From contig JADHTB010000002.1 of NCBI GenBank assembly GCA_016776605.1, positions 62,001 to 126,000 of the forward strand: DNA of 64,000 bases, written 5' to 3'. The DNA comes from Alphaproteobacteria bacterium. Its GTDB lineage: Bacteria > Pseudomonadota > Alphaproteobacteria > GCA-2731375. A model generated the notes under the pieces. The model saw only the letters and a list, made by a program, of their open reading frames with translations, ran no database searches and was not told the origin of the DNA. Below, piece by piece: positions 26,807 through 36,564 of the stretch. How positions within the stretch are numbered: position 1 is the stretch's first letter; the number at the start of each line of letters is the position of its first letter. Both the position numbers and the translations under genes were made by a program.

Positions 26807-28102
26807 ATGGTGAAAACGCTTCCCATACAACAGAATATTTCCGGCTGTCTGCAGGCTGCCACCGGGGCGGTGGCCATGGATGCGGGCGCGTTGGCGCCCC
26901 TGTTGCGGCAATGCGAGGCGGCGCGCCTGCGTTTCGTCCGGGAACTGACGGCTGGCGGTCTCGCACCCCTGGCCCTGGCCCGCCGCCGCGATGATCTGGC
27001 GGGCTTGCAAACAATTGCCATTGATTGGCGCCGGCGCTTTCGCCGCGTTGTGTTGTTCGGCGTCGGCGGTTCCTCGCTCGGTGCCCGCGCTTTGGCGGCC
27101 CTCGCGCCGGGTGACAATGGCGATGGGCCGGAACTCTGTGTGCCGGACAATCTGGACCCGGATTTGATGGCGTCGGTATTGGCGCCGGATAGACTGGCGC
27201 AAACCGGGTTCCTGGTTATCTCCAAATCGGGCGGGACAGGGGAAACCCTGGCCCAGGCCCTGACGGCCGTTTCCGCCGTGACGGACAGCCTGGGCAAAGC
27301 GGCGCTGGCGGATCATTTCCTGGTGATAACCGAGCCGGGTCAGGGCGCATTGCGGCAATTGAGCGCCCAAATCGGCGCCCCCGTGTTGGATCATGATCCC
27401 GATGTTGGCGGCAGGTTTTCCGTCCTTTCCCTGGTGGGACTACTGCCGGCCATGCTGCTGGGCCTGGATGGCAAGGCGGTGAGAGAGGGCGCCAGGTTGG
27501 TGTTGGAACATGCCCTGGCCACGCCCGATAGCCCACCGGCCATGGCGGCGGCTATCCATGTCGGGTTGCAACGCCACGGCCTGGGCCAATCCGTGCTGAT
27601 GGCCTATGGCGAGGCGTTTAAGCCCTTCGTGCGGTGGTACCGCCAGCTTTGGGCGGAAAGCCTGGGCAAGAACGGGCAGGGCACCACGCCGATTGATGCC
27701 CTGGGCCCGGTCGATCAACATAGCCAGTTACAGCTCTATCTCGATGGCCCCGTGGACAAGCAATTTACCCTGTTGATGTTGCAACAGGCAGGGCGCGGAC
27801 CGGCGGTGGACGTGGATCTTGCCAACGGTCTGGGCCAGGATTATCTGGCGGGCCGGCGGATCGGTGATTTGGTCGCGGCCATGCAAACCGCCACGGCGGA
27901 TACCTTGGTCAAGCATGGCCGTCCGGTGCGCCGGCTAACGGCTGAAAAACTGGATGAAACCAGCCTGGGGGCGCTGTTCATGCATTTCATGTTGGAGACA
28001 TTGTTTACCGCCGATCTGATGGGGGTGGATCCCTTTGACCAGCCGGCGGTAGAGGAAAGCAAGGTATTGGCCAGACGCTATTTGCAGGAGACCGCGCGAT
28101 GA
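26807..28102 (+). CDS. pgi: Glucose-6-phosphate isomerase
   Basis: 431 residues, shorter than the enterobacterial 550-residue enzyme but typical of compact alphaproteobacterial forms. The SIS-type phosphosugar site is [13 protein letters not shown] (about residue 83) and [15 protein letters not shown]. The C-terminal signature is [14 protein letters not shown]...[16 protein letters not shown]. It interconverts glucose-6-P and fructose-6-P. Its TGA overlaps the start of mutL by four bases. Confidence 0.93.
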   Translation: MVKTLPIQQNISGCLQAATGAVAMDAGALAPLLRQCEAARLRFVRELTAGGLAPLALARRRDDLAGLQTIAIDWRRRFRRVVLFGVGGSSLGARALAALAPGDNGDGPELCVPDNLDPDLMASVLAPDRLAQTGFLVISKSGGTGETLAQALTAVSAVTDSLGKAALADHFLVITEPGQGALRQLSAQIGAPVLDHDPDVGGRFSVLSLVGLLPAMLLGLDGKAVREGARLVLEHALATPDSPPAMAAAIHVGLQRHGLGQSVLMAYGEAFKPFVRWYRQLWAESLGKNGQGTTPIDALGPVDQHSQLQLYLDGPVDKQFTLLMLQQAGRGPAVDVDLANGLGQDYLAGRRIGDLVAAMQTATADTLVKHGRPVRRLTAEKLDETSLGALFMHFMLETLFTADLMGVDPFDQPAVEESKVLARRYLQETAR

Positions 28103-29913
28103 GCCGTCTGCGCAGATTGCCTGAAATTACCGTCAATCGCATCGCTGCCGGCGAAGTGGTCGAGCGCCCGGCCTCGGCCTTGAAGGAACTGGTTGAAAAC
28201 GCCATTGACGCCGGTGCCACGCAAATCGATATCGTCCTGTTGAACGGCGGGCAGGAACTGATTTCCGTCAGCGATAACGGCGCCGGCATGACAGCGGAAG
28301 AATTGACGCTGGCGGTACAGCGGCACGCGACATCGAAACTGCCGGACGAGGATTTACTGCATATCCAATGGCTGGGATTTCGCGGCGAGGCGCTGCCGTC
28401 CATCGGCGCCGTGGCCCGCCTGTCGATTGCCTCCCGTGCCGCCGATGCAGCCGACGCCGCCGACGCCTGGTGCATCAGCGTTGATGGCGGTCAGGTTGGC
28501 CAGGTGACACCGGCGGCCCAGGTTGTCGGTACCCGGGTCGAGGTCAGGGATTTGTTTTTCGCCACCCCGGCGCGGCTGAAATTTCTGAAAACCACCCGGA
28601 CGGAATTCCAGCACGCGGCGGATGCGGTGAGGCGCCTGGCCATGGCGCGTCCCGATATCGGCTTTACGCTGTCAGATGGGGAACGGCGCAGCGTTGATCT
28701 GGCCGCCCGTGGCGGCGATATGTTCGATGCCCGGCTGGCGCGGCTCGGCGCGGTCATGGGCCGGGAATTCGCCGATAACGCCATTGCCATCGATGCCGAA
28801 CGTGAAGGCCTGCGGCTGAGCGGATATGCCGGCTTGCCGACTTTGAACCGCGCCAACAACCGCATGCAATATCTATTCGTCAATGGCCGGCCAGTACGGG
28901 ACCGTCTGTTGGGGGGCGCCTTGCGGGCCGGTTATATGGATGTGTTGGCCCATGACCGGCATGCCATGGCGGCGTTGTTTCTGGAAGTGCCGGCGGAAGA
29001 GGTCGACGTCAACGTGCATCCCATGAAGGCGGAAGTGCGCTTTCGCGATCCAGGCTTGGTGCGTGGATTACTGGTCTCGGCCCTGCGCCATGCCCTGGCC
29101 GCGGCCGGTCATCGCAGTTCAAGTACGGTCAGCACCGCCGCCCTGGGCCGGGTGCGCGAACAGGGCTTTAACCTGCCATACCAGCAAGGTTCCGGACGGG
29201 GCGCCGGTTGGGGGAATGCAGGTCTGATGGAGGCCGCCGCCGCCTTTCAATCGCCCTTCGCCGCTGTCGGAGAACCCTCCGCCCGCCTGGAACCACTGCC
29301 CCAGGGCGATGACAACGTGGTGGCCGCCAATGATTATCCCCTGGGTGTGGCGCGGGGACAGTTGCACGAGACCTATATCATCGCGCAGACCGCGACCGGC
29401 ATCGTAATCGTTGATCAACATGCCGCCCACGAACGGTTGGTGATGGAACGCATGCAGGCGCAATTGGCCGACCGTGGCGTGGCACGGCAGATATTATTGC
29501 TGCCCGATGTTGTGGAGCTGGACGAGGACAGCGCCCAGCGACTAAGCGCGCGGGCCGCTGAACTGGCCGAACTGGGCCTGGTCCTGGAGGCGTTTGGCAG
29601 CGGCGCGGTGGTGGTGCGGGAAATCCCCGCGCTTTTGGGCGAGAGCGATATCCAGGGGTTGGTGCGTGATCTGGCGGACGAATTGGCCGAGATGGATCAG
29701 GCCCTGGCCCTGCGCGAGCGTCTGGATAGCGTCTGCGCCTCCATGGCCTGTCACGGCAGCGTCCGTGCCGGGCGCCGTCTGAGCGTGGAGGAAATGAACG
29801 CCCTGCTGCGCGAGATGGAGCGCACGCCGCGTTCGGGGCAATGCAGCCATGGCCGCCCCACCTATGTTGAATTACAGCTAAGCGATATTGAAAGCCTGTT
29901 CGGGCGCCGCTAA
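28099..29913 (+). CDS. mutL: DNA mismatch repair protein MutL
   Basis: 604 residues. The N-terminal GHKL ATPase has motifs [18 protein letters not shown] and [10 protein letters not shown]. The C-terminal dimerisation domain carries the endonuclease metal motif [12 protein letters not shown] (about residue 439), so this is a nicking MutL, as in species lacking MutH. It couples mismatch recognition by MutS to strand incision. Overlaps pgi at the start. Its stop overlaps the convergent rsmD stop by four bases (29910-29913). Confidence 0.97.
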   Translation: MSRLRRLPEITVNRIAAGEVVERPASALKELVENAIDAGATQIDIVLLNGGQELISVSDNGAGMTAEELTLAVQRHATSKLPDEDLLHIQWLGFRGEALPSIGAVARLSIASRAADAADAADAWCISVDGGQVGQVTPAAQVVGTRVEVRDLFFATPARLKFLKTTRTEFQHAADAVRRLAMARPDIGFTLSDGERRSVDLAARGGDMFDARLARLGAVMGREFADNAIAIDAEREGLRLSGYAGLPTLNRANNRMQYLFVNGRPVRDRLLGGALRAGYMDVLAHDRHAMAALFLEVPAEEVDVNVHPMKAEVRFRDPGLVRGLLVSALRHALAAAGHRSSSTVSTAALGRVREQGFNLPYQQGSGRGAGWGNAGLMEAAAAFQSPFAAVGEPSARLEPLPQGDDNVVAANDYPLGVARGQLHETYIIAQTATGIVIVDQHAAHERLVMERMQAQLADRGVARQILLLPDVVELDEDSAQRLSARAAELAELGLVLEAFGSGAVVVREIPALLGESDIQGLVRDLADELAEMDQALALRERLDSVCASMACHGSVRAGRRLSVEEMNALLREMERTPRSGQCSHGRPTYVELQLSDIESLFGRR

Positions 29914-30494
29914 GAAACTTCGATGTGGGAGCCGTCCCAGCGCAGGATGACGATACGGGCGGCGCCGTATTGGCGTTCGTCCAGCACGGTGAAGGCGGGG
30001 TCCGGCTGAAAGTCTTCCTGTTTCGCCAACTCGATACAGCAAATGCTGCCCGCGTGCAGCCAACCCAATGCCGCCAATGCGTTCAAGCTGGATTCGGATT
30101 GTCCCGTACGGTAGGGGGCATCCATCAACACCAAATCATAGCTGCTGTCAGTATGGCCGGGTTGTGTCGCATCGCGGGTCAGGACTTTGACCCGGTCGGT
30201 TTCCCCCATGGCCTTCGCGGTTTCCAGGATCAGGCGGGCCGCTGCCTTGTTGCGTTCGATAAAGCAGACCGAGGCCGCGCCGCGCGATAACGCTTCAAGT
30301 CCTAGGGCGCCGGTCCCGGCGAAAATATCCAATACGGATTGCTGCCTGGGCGTGGCGCCGTTCGGACCGGCATAATCGCCATGCGAGAGGATGTTGAACA
30401 GAGCTTCCCGTGCCCGGTCAGAGGTCGGGCGGATATCCTGGCCCGCCGGTGCCGTCAAACGCCTACCTTTGTGTTTGCCGGCGACGATCCGCAT
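29910..30494 (-). CDS. rsmD: 16S rRNA (guanine(966)-N2)-methyltransferase
   Basis: 194-residue SAM methyltransferase. N-terminal [13 protein letters not shown] and [15 protein letters not shown] are signature motifs; SAM binding is at [18 protein letters not shown]. The catalytic [DN]PPY motif reads LMDAPYRTG, a Pro-to-Ala change at the second position. It methylates G966 of 16S rRNA during 30S assembly. It directly follows the pseudouridine synthase gene on the minus strand, with no gap. Confidence 0.93.
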   Translation of the reverse strand: MRIVAGKHKGRRLTAPAGQDIRPTSDRAREALFNILSHGDYAGPNGATPRQQSVLDIFAGTGALGLEALSRGAASVCFIERNKAAARLILETAKAMGETDRVKVLTRDATQPGHTDSSYDLVLMDAPYRTGQSESSLNALAALGWLHAGSICCIELAKQEDFQPDPAFTVLDERQYGAARIVILRWDGSHIEVS

Positions 30495-31337
30495 TTATTT
30501 CTTTTTGCGCGGGCGCTTGGCATCACCCTCGACCTCATCCATGCCAAATCGGGCGGCCTGACTGCCCAATTGATCGCGCAGGATGCGGCGGGGTACGGGG
30601 GCGATTTCGCCGCGGGCCAGATCGCCCAATTGAAAGGGGCCGTAGGACAGGCGGATCAGGCGGCTGACCTGTAAATTCAGATGTTCCATGACCCGGCGGA
30701 TTTCCCGGTTCTTGCCCTCTTTCAAGGCCAGACTGAGCCAGGAATTGCCGCGCTGGGTGCTGTCCAGCTTGGCCTCGATCGCGCCATATGAAATGCCCTC
30801 GATATGGACGCCGTCAGCCAGGCGGGCCAGGGCCTTCTCATCCACGGAGCCATACACCCGGACCCGGTAACGGCGGCTCCACCCGGTACTTGGCAATTCT
30901 AAATGACGGGCCAGGTCGCCATCATTGGTCAACAGCAACAGGCCTTCGGTATTCAAATCCAGACGGCCGACGGAAAGCACGCGGGGCATGTCAGCGGGCA
31001 GATTTTGAAACACCGTGGCCCGGCCTTCGGGGTCGCTGTTGGTGGTCAGTAGACCCTTGGGCTTGTGATAGCGCCACAGTTTGGTGGGCTCGGCTGAAGC
31101 CAGAGGCTTTTCGTCCACCTCGATTTTGCTTTTCGCGGTCACGACACAGGCGGGGCTTTCCAGCACCTTGCCGTCCACCTTAACCCGGCCGGCGATGATC
31201 CAGCGTTCGGCCTCGCGACGGGAGCATAATCCCGCCCGGGCCAAACGTTTGGCGATCCGCTCGCCGGCCTTCGCGGCGACGCCCGCCTCTGCTTTAGGGG
31301 TGGCTTCAGGCTTGACCATATTGCGCTTGCTGCTCAT
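30495..31337 (-). CDS. Ribosomal pseudouridine synthase, RluB/RsuA family
   Basis: About 280 residues from ATG 31337; in-frame starts at 31349 and 31319 are also possible. The N-terminal S4 RNA-binding domain (RLARAGLCSRREAERWI) is followed by the catalytic domain with the aspartate motif VGRLDLNTEGLLLLTNDG and the later EGKNREIRRVMEHL. It isomerises a uridine in rRNA, most likely 23S U2605 if RluB. A lysine-rich C-terminus (KRPRKKK) follows. Its 5' end overlaps the divergent tadA gene. Confidence 0.9.
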   Translation of the reverse strand: MSSKRNMVKPEATPKAEAGVAAKAGERIAKRLARAGLCSRREAERWIIAGRVKVDGKVLESPACVVTAKSKIEVDEKPLASAEPTKLWRYHKPKGLLTTNSDPEGRATVFQNLPADMPRVLSVGRLDLNTEGLLLLTNDGDLARHLELPSTGWSRRYRVRVYGSVDEKALARLADGVHIEGISYGAIEAKLDSTQRGNSWLSLALKEGKNREIRRVMEHLNLQVSRLIRLSYGPFQLGDLARGEIAPVPRRILRDQLGSQAARFGMDEVEGDAKRPRKKK

Positions 31338-31350
31338 GTTGGACAACATG
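31335..31350. promoter_or_regulatory. Palindrome containing the start codons of two divergent genes
   Basis: CATGTTG-GA-CAACATG is a perfect inverted repeat. It holds ATG codons on both strands at both ends (plus 31336 and 31348, minus 31337 and 31349), each in frame with tadA or the pseudouridine synthase gene. Confidence 0.5.
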
Positions 31351-31809
31351 CCCATTGCGAATACAAAATCAACCTTCATGAACCTGGCCCTGGAAGAAGC
31401 CCGGGCGGCTGCTGCCCGTGACGAGGTGCCCATCGGCGCCATTATCGTCGATGGCGCGGGTAAAACCCTGGCCCGGGCCGGTAACCGCACCGAAGAACTG
31501 GCGGACCCCACGGCCCATGCCGAGATGGAGGTGATCCGGCAGGCCTGCGCGCTTAGGGGCGAACCCAGGCTGCCTGACTGCAGCATCTATGTGACGTTGG
31601 AGCCTTGCCCCATGTGCGCCACCGCCATCTCGTTTGCCCGGCTGGGGCGGCTTTATTACGGGGCCGCCGACGCCAAGGGCGGTGGCGTCGAGCATGGCCC
31701 GCGGATATTCCATCAAAGCACCTGTCACCACCGCCCGGAACTCTATCCCGGTATCGGTGAAGATCAGGCCGCGGCCTTATTACGGGAGTTCTTTCAGGAC
31801 CGGCGGTGA
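31348..31809 (+). CDS. tadA: tRNA-specific adenosine deaminase
   Basis: About 153 residues from ATG 31348; ATG 31336 or 31378 are alternatives. The zinc deaminase motifs TAHAEMEV and LEPCPMCATA are intact, with the C-terminal helix AAALLREFFQDRR. It converts the wobble adenosine of tRNA-Arg(ACG) to inosine, and is essential in most bacteria. Its start lies on a palindrome shared with the divergent pseudouridine synthase gene, so each promoter must lie inside the neighbouring gene. Confidence 0.92.
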   Translation: MPIANTKSTFMNLALEEARAAAARDEVPIGAIIVDGAGKTLARAGNRTEELADPTAHAEMEVIRQACALRGEPRLPDCSIYVTLEPCPMCATAISFARLGRLYYGAADAKGGGVEHGPRIFHQSTCHHRPELYPGIGEDQAAALLREFFQDRR

Positions 31810-31824
31810 AAACAAGCCGCTAAC

Positions 31825-33042
31825 TTAAATCACTCCATTGGCCTGAAATGCCTCGATCTCGTCCGGGCTGTAGCCGGCTTCGGCCAGGATTTCGATGGCA
31901 TGTTCGCCGGGTGCCGCCGGTGGGCGGTCGATGGAGCCGCCGCCATGCGCGAGGCGAAAGCCGGAGCCGACCAGGTTCAAGGTGCCATAGGGGCTTTCCA
32001 CCGATTGCAGGACGTCTCTGTGCTGCAATTGCGGATGCTTCACGGCCTCGGCGATATTACGCACTTGGCTGGCGGGCGCCCCGGCTTCGGCCAGCCGCGC
32101 CTCCCAGGTGGCGATGTCATCTTTGGCGAAGGCGGTTTCGATGATCTGGCGCAGGGCCGGCTCGTTCTCGGCCCGGCCATGCCAATCCGCGAAACGCGGG
32201 TCGTCCAGCAATTCGGGTTGGCCAATGGCCTGCATCAAGGCCTGAAATTGCTTTTCCGTGTTCACCGCCAGGAGCAGATTATCGTCGCCCACCTTGAACA
32301 GATTGGCGGTGGGACGGCGGCTGATGGCCTGGTTGCCGTATTGGCCGTGCACGTGTCCGGTGGTGGTATGTTCGCTGATCAGCGGGGAGAGGAAGGTCAG
32401 GGTGGCATCCAGCATGGAGACATCAATGCATTGCCCCTGGCCCGTATGGCTGCGCTGAAACAAGGCCGAGGCGATGGCGAAGGCCGAGGTCATGCCGCCG
32501 ATGGCATCGCAGACGGCAAATCCGGCCCGTGTCGGCCCCGTGCCTTCATGTCCGGTAATGGACATGATGCCTGATACCGCCTGAATACGGCCATCGTAGG
32601 AAGGCGTATTGCGTTCTGGACCGTTTTGGCCAAAGCCCGACACCGCGCAATAGATCAGCCGGGGATTGATCGCCGCGAGCGCTTCATAGCCAATGCCAAG
32701 GCGGTCCATGACGCCGGGGCGGAAATTTTCCGTTACCACATCCGCCGTTTTGACCAGGCGTTTGACGATTTCGACGGCGGCCGGGTCCTTCATATCCAGG
32801 GCGATATTGCGCTTGTTGGCATTGATCGCCAGCCAACCAGGCGCCATGCCCCGGTCGCTCCATTCCTTGGACAGGGGGCCGTTGCGCATTTCCTCGCCGC
32901 CCGGCCGTTCCACCTTGATCACGTCGGCGCCCAGCAGGGCCAGTTGGAAGCTGCCGAATGGGCCGGCAAAGACCTGGGTGAAATCAAGCACCCGTATGCC
33001 TTCAAACGGCTTAGCGGATTGCCCGGTCGATCCTTCGGTCAT
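31825..33042 (-). CDS. CaiB/BaiF family CoA-transferase (class III)
   Basis: 405 residues. The N-terminal CoA-site signature VLDFTQVFAGPFGSFQLALLG, with IKVERPGGEEMR, is followed by the catalytic aspartate in SYDGRIQAVSGIMSI (about residue 148), as in formyl-CoA transferase. It moves CoA between carboxylic acids in the cytosol. Donor and acceptor are unknown. It lies 19 bp downstream of the first selenoprotein candidate on the same strand, so the two are probably co-transcribed. Confidence 0.93.
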   Translation of the reverse strand: MTEGSTGQSAKPFEGIRVLDFTQVFAGPFGSFQLALLGADVIKVERPGGEEMRNGPLSKEWSDRGMAPGWLAINANKRNIALDMKDPAAVEIVKRLVKTADVVTENFRPGVMDRLGIGYEALAAINPRLIYCAVSGFGQNGPERNTPSYDGRIQAVSGIMSITGHEGTGPTRAGFAVCDAIGGMTSAFAIASALFQRSHTGQGQCIDVSMLDATLTFLSPLISEHTTTGHVHGQYGNQAISRRPTANLFKVGDDNLLLAVNTEKQFQALMQAIGQPELLDDPRFADWHGRAENEPALRQIIETAFAKDDIATWEARLAEAGAPASQVRNIAEAVKHPQLQHRDVLQSVESPYGTLNLVGSGFRLAHGGGSIDRPPAAPGEHAIEILAEAGYSPDEIEAFQANGVI

Positions 33043-33061
33043 GGCATTTCCTACTCAGCTC

Positions 33062-34021
33062 TCACTCTGCGGCGTCGGGCCGCGCCGCATCGTCCCGGCG
33101 TTCCTTGGCAATTCTTTTCACCTCGTCGAATTCAGCCCGGCGGCGGGCGATTTCCTCGGCCGGAATTCGTTCGATATTCTGGAAATCCAGTTTCCATTCG
33201 CCATTCCTGTTCCAGCGCTGCGGCGATTGCCGCGTGGTGCGCGGCCCCGTGGCGCTGGCCAGTAAATCCAGCGCCAGGGCCAGGGTTTCTTTCTGGGAAT
33301 TCAGCTCGTCGGGCTTGCCGGCGGCATTGCCCAGGGGAAAGTCACTGAACAGGAAGCGCGGCACGCCGCACAGTTCAACAATATCCTTGGCACAGCCCAT
33401 GATTACGGTGGGAATGCCGTTGGCTTCCAGGTAACGCGCTGTCAGACTCACGGTCTGATGGCACACGGGTCAAGCCGCGACGAGGATCGCCGCTTCGGCG
33501 CCATCTTCGCGTAGACGGGCCAGGACGTCGGGGCAATCCTGTTCCAGGGTGGCCTGTTGGCTGCGGTTGGTCGGGGTGCCATGAAAGCGCGGTGCCAGCG
33601 CCCCGATCCGGCCTTCCTGGGCGGCGATTTTTAACTGTGCCAAGGGGAAATAGCTGTTGAGGTCGGCGGCGGTGGTATATTTCCGATCATAGCCGAGATG
33701 GGAAATCCGCAGATCTGGTGCGCTGTCCACCAGGTCGGAATAGACCCGATAGAACTTGGCCGAAGCATTGTATGCGGCACCCGGACCTTGATCGCCCTTG
33801 TCGGGCTGATAGGGGGCCGCGGTGACGACCAGGCCGACCTTGGTTTCGCCAAGGGGTTTTGCCAGCGGCGTGAATGGCACCTCGTTATATTGCGCCCAAC
33901 GGTAGGGGTTGCCATAGCCAAGTGCGAGATAATAATCCCGCAACCGTTGCATGTAGGGCACCGGCCTATCATGTTCGGCGGCGAAACCCAGGTCGCCGTT
34001 GTCTATCCCACGTTCATTCAT
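33062..34021 (-). CDS. GrdB/PrdB-family selenoprotein candidate 1 (in-frame TGA read as Sec)
   Basis: One reading frame on the minus strand broken only by TGA at 33470-33472. Read as selenocysteine it gives 319 residues with Sec at 184 in the motif AAUPVCHQTV (U-x-x-C). Frame and similarity continue on both sides: before it GYDRKYTTAADLNSYFPLAQL and GRIGALAPRFHG, after it YLEANGIPTVIMGCAKD and FLFSDFPLGN. These match the glycine/sarcosine/betaine/D-proline reductase selenoprotein B family. A SECIS-like hairpin follows the UGA directly. ATG 34021 is preferred (AAGGTG upstream); GTG 34030 is possible. The C-terminal 40 residues are charged. A second gene at 40563 has the same break at the same residue, which argues against a random nonsense mutation. 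The reaction is unknown; reductive cleavage or thiol redox chemistry is a guess from the family. Confidence 0.82.
33434..33466 (-). promoter_or_regulatory. Putative bacterial SECIS element 1
   Basis: Starting 3 nt after the UGA, the mRNA folds as GUGUGC-CA-UCAGAC-(CGUGA)-GUCUGA-CA-GCGCGU. This is a 6-bp upper stem, a 2x2 internal loop and a 6-bp lower stem with G-U pairs. The apical loop holds GU with the G at +19 from the UGA, in the window used for bacterial SECIS recognition by SelB. Confidence 0.72.
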
Positions 34022-34186
34022 CAGAAACACCTTTCGTGAAATTTTCGTGCTGCGTCAATGTAGCACATTTCGCAGGATAAACTGATGGGAGACTCAGGGC
34101 GCGAGTGGCGTTACATTGACCCGGAACAAGAAACCAAACGATGAAGGCCGGGCGCATAGGCGCCCGCAAGGAAGGATAGGTAAGAG

Positions 34187-35395
34187 ATGATCCCAGATTT
34201 TTCTGATCGCTCGAAAGATTTGCAGGAGCGGCTGCTGAAATTCATGGACGACGTGGTGTACCCGAACGAGGACACCTACAAGGAACAACTCGATAGCAGC
34301 GCCGAACGGTGGAGCGTGCCGCCGGTGCTGGAGGAGATGAAAATCAAGGCGCGGGAAGTCGGGCTGTGGAACCTGTTCCTGCCGGAAAGCGATGCGGTTG
34401 AGCCTATGAGCAACCTTGATTATTCGCCTCTGTGCGAGATCATGGGCCGCTCTCCCATTGCCGCAGAAGCCACCAATTGCTCGGCGCCTGACACCGGCAA
34501 CATGGAAGTGTTCACCCGTTATGGCACCGACGAGCACAAGGAACGCTGGTTGAAACCGCTGTTGGAAGGCAAGATTCGTTCGGCCTTTGCCATGACGGAG
34601 CCTGCCGTAGCTTCGTCCGACGCCACCAATATCGAGACCTCCATTGTGCGTGAAGGCAATGAATTCGTCATCAATGGCCGCAAGTGGTGGACCTCCGGTA
34701 TCGGTGATCCCCGTTGCGAGGTCTTGATCCTGATGGGTAAGACGGACCCTGATAATCCCGACCGTTACCGCCAGCAATCGATGATTGTGGTGCCCCGCGA
34801 CAGCGCCGGCATCACGGTGGAAAAAATGCTGCACGTGTTCGGTTATGACGATGCCCCGCATGGTCATGGCCAGGTTCTGTTCGAGAACGTACGGGTGCCG
34901 GCCGACGCGATCCTGCTGGGCGAGGGCCGGGGCTTTGAGATAGCCCAGGGGCGGCTTGGCCCTGGACGGATCCATCACTGCATGCGCCAGATTGGTGTTG
35001 CTGAACGGGCCCTTGAAAGCATGTGCAAGCGGGCTAAATCCCGTTTCGCCTTTGGCAAGCTGGTTTCCGAGCAGTCGGTCACCACCGAACGGATTGCCGA
35101 GGCGCGCATCGCCATCGATTCCAACCGTTTGCTGGTGCTGTTCGCGGCCCACAAAATGGACACGGTCGGCAACAAGGAAGCCCGCAAGGAAATCGCCATG
35201 ATCAAGGTGTCGGTGCCGAACATGACCTGCCGTGTCGTTGATATGGCGATGCAGGTACATGGCGGCGGCGGTGTCAGCCAGGTCTTCAATCTGGCCCATG
35301 CCTATGCCCATTCCCGCACCCTGCGCTTTGCCGACGGACCCGATGAAGTGCATCGCGCGCAAATCGGACGGCTGGAATTGCGCCGCTGGAACTGA
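34187..35395 (+). CDS. Acyl-CoA dehydrogenase, ACAD10/11-like
   Basis: 402-residue flavoenzyme. FAD-contact motifs are [17 protein letters not shown] and [15 protein letters not shown]. The C-terminal part has [18 protein letters not shown] and [10 protein letters not shown], where aspartate replaces the MCAD catalytic glutamate position, as in ACAD10/11 relatives that act on long-chain or hydroxyacyl-CoAs. It is a close paralogue of the gene at 46766, with most blocks identical. Divergent from selenoprotein candidate 1 and followed by a terminator. Confidence 0.92.
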   Translation: MIPDFSDRSKDLQERLLKFMDDVVYPNEDTYKEQLDSSAERWSVPPVLEEMKIKAREVGLWNLFLPESDAVEPMSNLDYSPLCEIMGRSPIAAEATNCSAPDTGNMEVFTRYGTDEHKERWLKPLLEGKIRSAFAMTEPAVASSDATNIETSIVREGNEFVINGRKWWTSGIGDPRCEVLILMGKTDPDNPDRYRQQSMIVVPRDSAGITVEKMLHVFGYDDAPHGHGQVLFENVRVPADAILLGEGRGFEIAQGRLGPGRIHHCMRQIGVAERALESMCKRAKSRFAFGKLVSEQSVTTERIAEARIAIDSNRLLVLFAAHKMDTVGNKEARKEIAMIKVSVPNMTCRVVDMAMQVHGGGGVSQVFNLAHAYAHSRTLRFADGPDEVHRAQIGRLELRRWN

Positions 35396-35416
35396 GTAAG
35401 CGTGACGACTAAAGTA

Positions 35417-35458
35417 GGGGCGGGGCCGGTAATTGCTGGCTCCGCCCTTCTTTGTTTT
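35417..35458 (+). terminator. Rho-independent terminator after acyl-CoA dehydrogenase
   Basis: A 10-bp GC-rich stem (35418-35427 with 35438-35447, one G-T pair) is followed by a T-rich tract. Confidence 0.8.
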
Positions 35459-35478
35459 ATGTGGGATGAATAGACAAC

Positions 35479-36564
35479 ATGGCAATCGATGATTGGTTCT
35501 CGGCCAGCTATGGCGCGGCGCGGGCGAAATTTCTGGCGGCGGCCAAGAAGGCGGGCGCCACTCTGCAAAGCTATCCCCATCCCCTGAAAGGCCCTGATGG
35601 CGGCGATTTGGCAATGGATTTGGCCTATCTGGGCCCTAAAGATGCCAAACGGGTTCTTATCACCGCGTCGGCCACCCATGGGATTGAAGGTTTTTGCGGT
35701 TCCGGCTGTCAGATTGGTTTTCTGGAGTCCGATCTGCACGCTGAATTGCCCGGCGATATGGCGGTGATGCACGTGCATGCCCACAATCCGCATGGCTTTG
35801 CCCACCAGCGCCGGGTGACCGAAGACAATGTTGATTTGAACCGTAATTTTGTCGATTTTGCCAACCCTCTGCCCGACAACCCGGCCTATGACGAGGTTCA
35901 CCCCTGGCTGATGCCCGCCGATTGGGACGGCCCGGCCCGGCAGGCAGCCGACGCCGCGATCGCGGACTATATCGCCCGGAATGGTATGTTTGCCTTTCAG
36001 GCAGCGGTAAGCGGCGGCCAGTATCGCCATCCCGACGGCCTGTTCTACGGCGGTCAGGCCCCAACCTGGTCACGGCAAACCATAGAGGCCGTGGCCAGGG
36101 AATATCTGGGCGGACGCAGTCATGTGGCGTTGATTGATTTTCATACCGGCCTGGGACCCAGGGGGCATGGCGAATTGATTTCGGTTGATCTGCCGGGCGG
36201 GGCCGAACATCTGCGTGCCGTTGCCTGGTTTGGCGATGAGGTGCGTATTCCTGGTTCCGGTGATAGCGTTTCGGCCAAGGTCAACGGCACCATGGAGGCC
36301 GGCTATCACGCCCAGTTGAAGGATACGGAAAGCACCACCATAGCCATCGAATATGGCACCTTGCCGTCCGACCAGGTGTTGGGCGCCTTGCGTGCGGACA
36401 ATTGGCTGTATCTGCATGGCGACGTGGCCTCGGAAATGGGTCAGACGATCAAGCGGGAGGTCCGCGCCGCATTCTATGGCGAGGATCACGAATGGTACGT
36501 AAATGTCTGGGATCGGGGCCTGGATATAGCACGCAAGTCCGTGCGGGGCCTGGCTGACAGTTGA
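35479..36564 (+). CDS. DUF2817 family M14-like zinc hydrolase (copy 1)
   Basis: 361 residues, cytosolic (no signal peptide). The M14 carboxypeptidase-like zinc motif is ATHGIEGFCGSG (H-x-x-E, about residue 69), with the second histidine in LIDFHTGLGPRG (about residue 221). A general-base glutamate lies in TIAIEYGTLP, and VDLNRNFVDF is conserved. The substrate is unknown, probably an amide or peptide. It is paired with an equal-length paralogue that begins at its stop codon. Confidence 0.87.
   Translation: MAIDDWFSASYGAARAKFLAAAKKAGATLQSYPHPLKGPDGGDLAMDLAYLGPKDAKRVLITASATHGIEGFCGSGCQIGFLESDLHAELPGDMAVMHVHAHNPHGFAHQRRVTEDNVDLNRNFVDFANPLPDNPAYDEVHPWLMPADWDGPARQAADAAIADYIARNGMFAFQAAVSGGQYRHPDGLFYGGQAPTWSRQTIEAVAREYLGGRSHVALIDFHTGLGPRGHGELISVDLPGGAEHLRAVAWFGDEVRIPGSGDSVSAKVNGTMEAGYHAQLKDTESTTIAIEYGTLPSDQVLGALRADNWLYLHGDVASEMGQTIKREVRAAFYGEDHEWYVNVWDRGLDIARKSVRGLADS

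Noticed and set aside
33062-34030. Reading the two ORFs as separate genes or as a nonsense-mutated pseudogene
   Set aside because: No frameshift, conserved sequence on both sides of the TGA, a SECIS-like hairpin, and a paralogue with the identical interruption.
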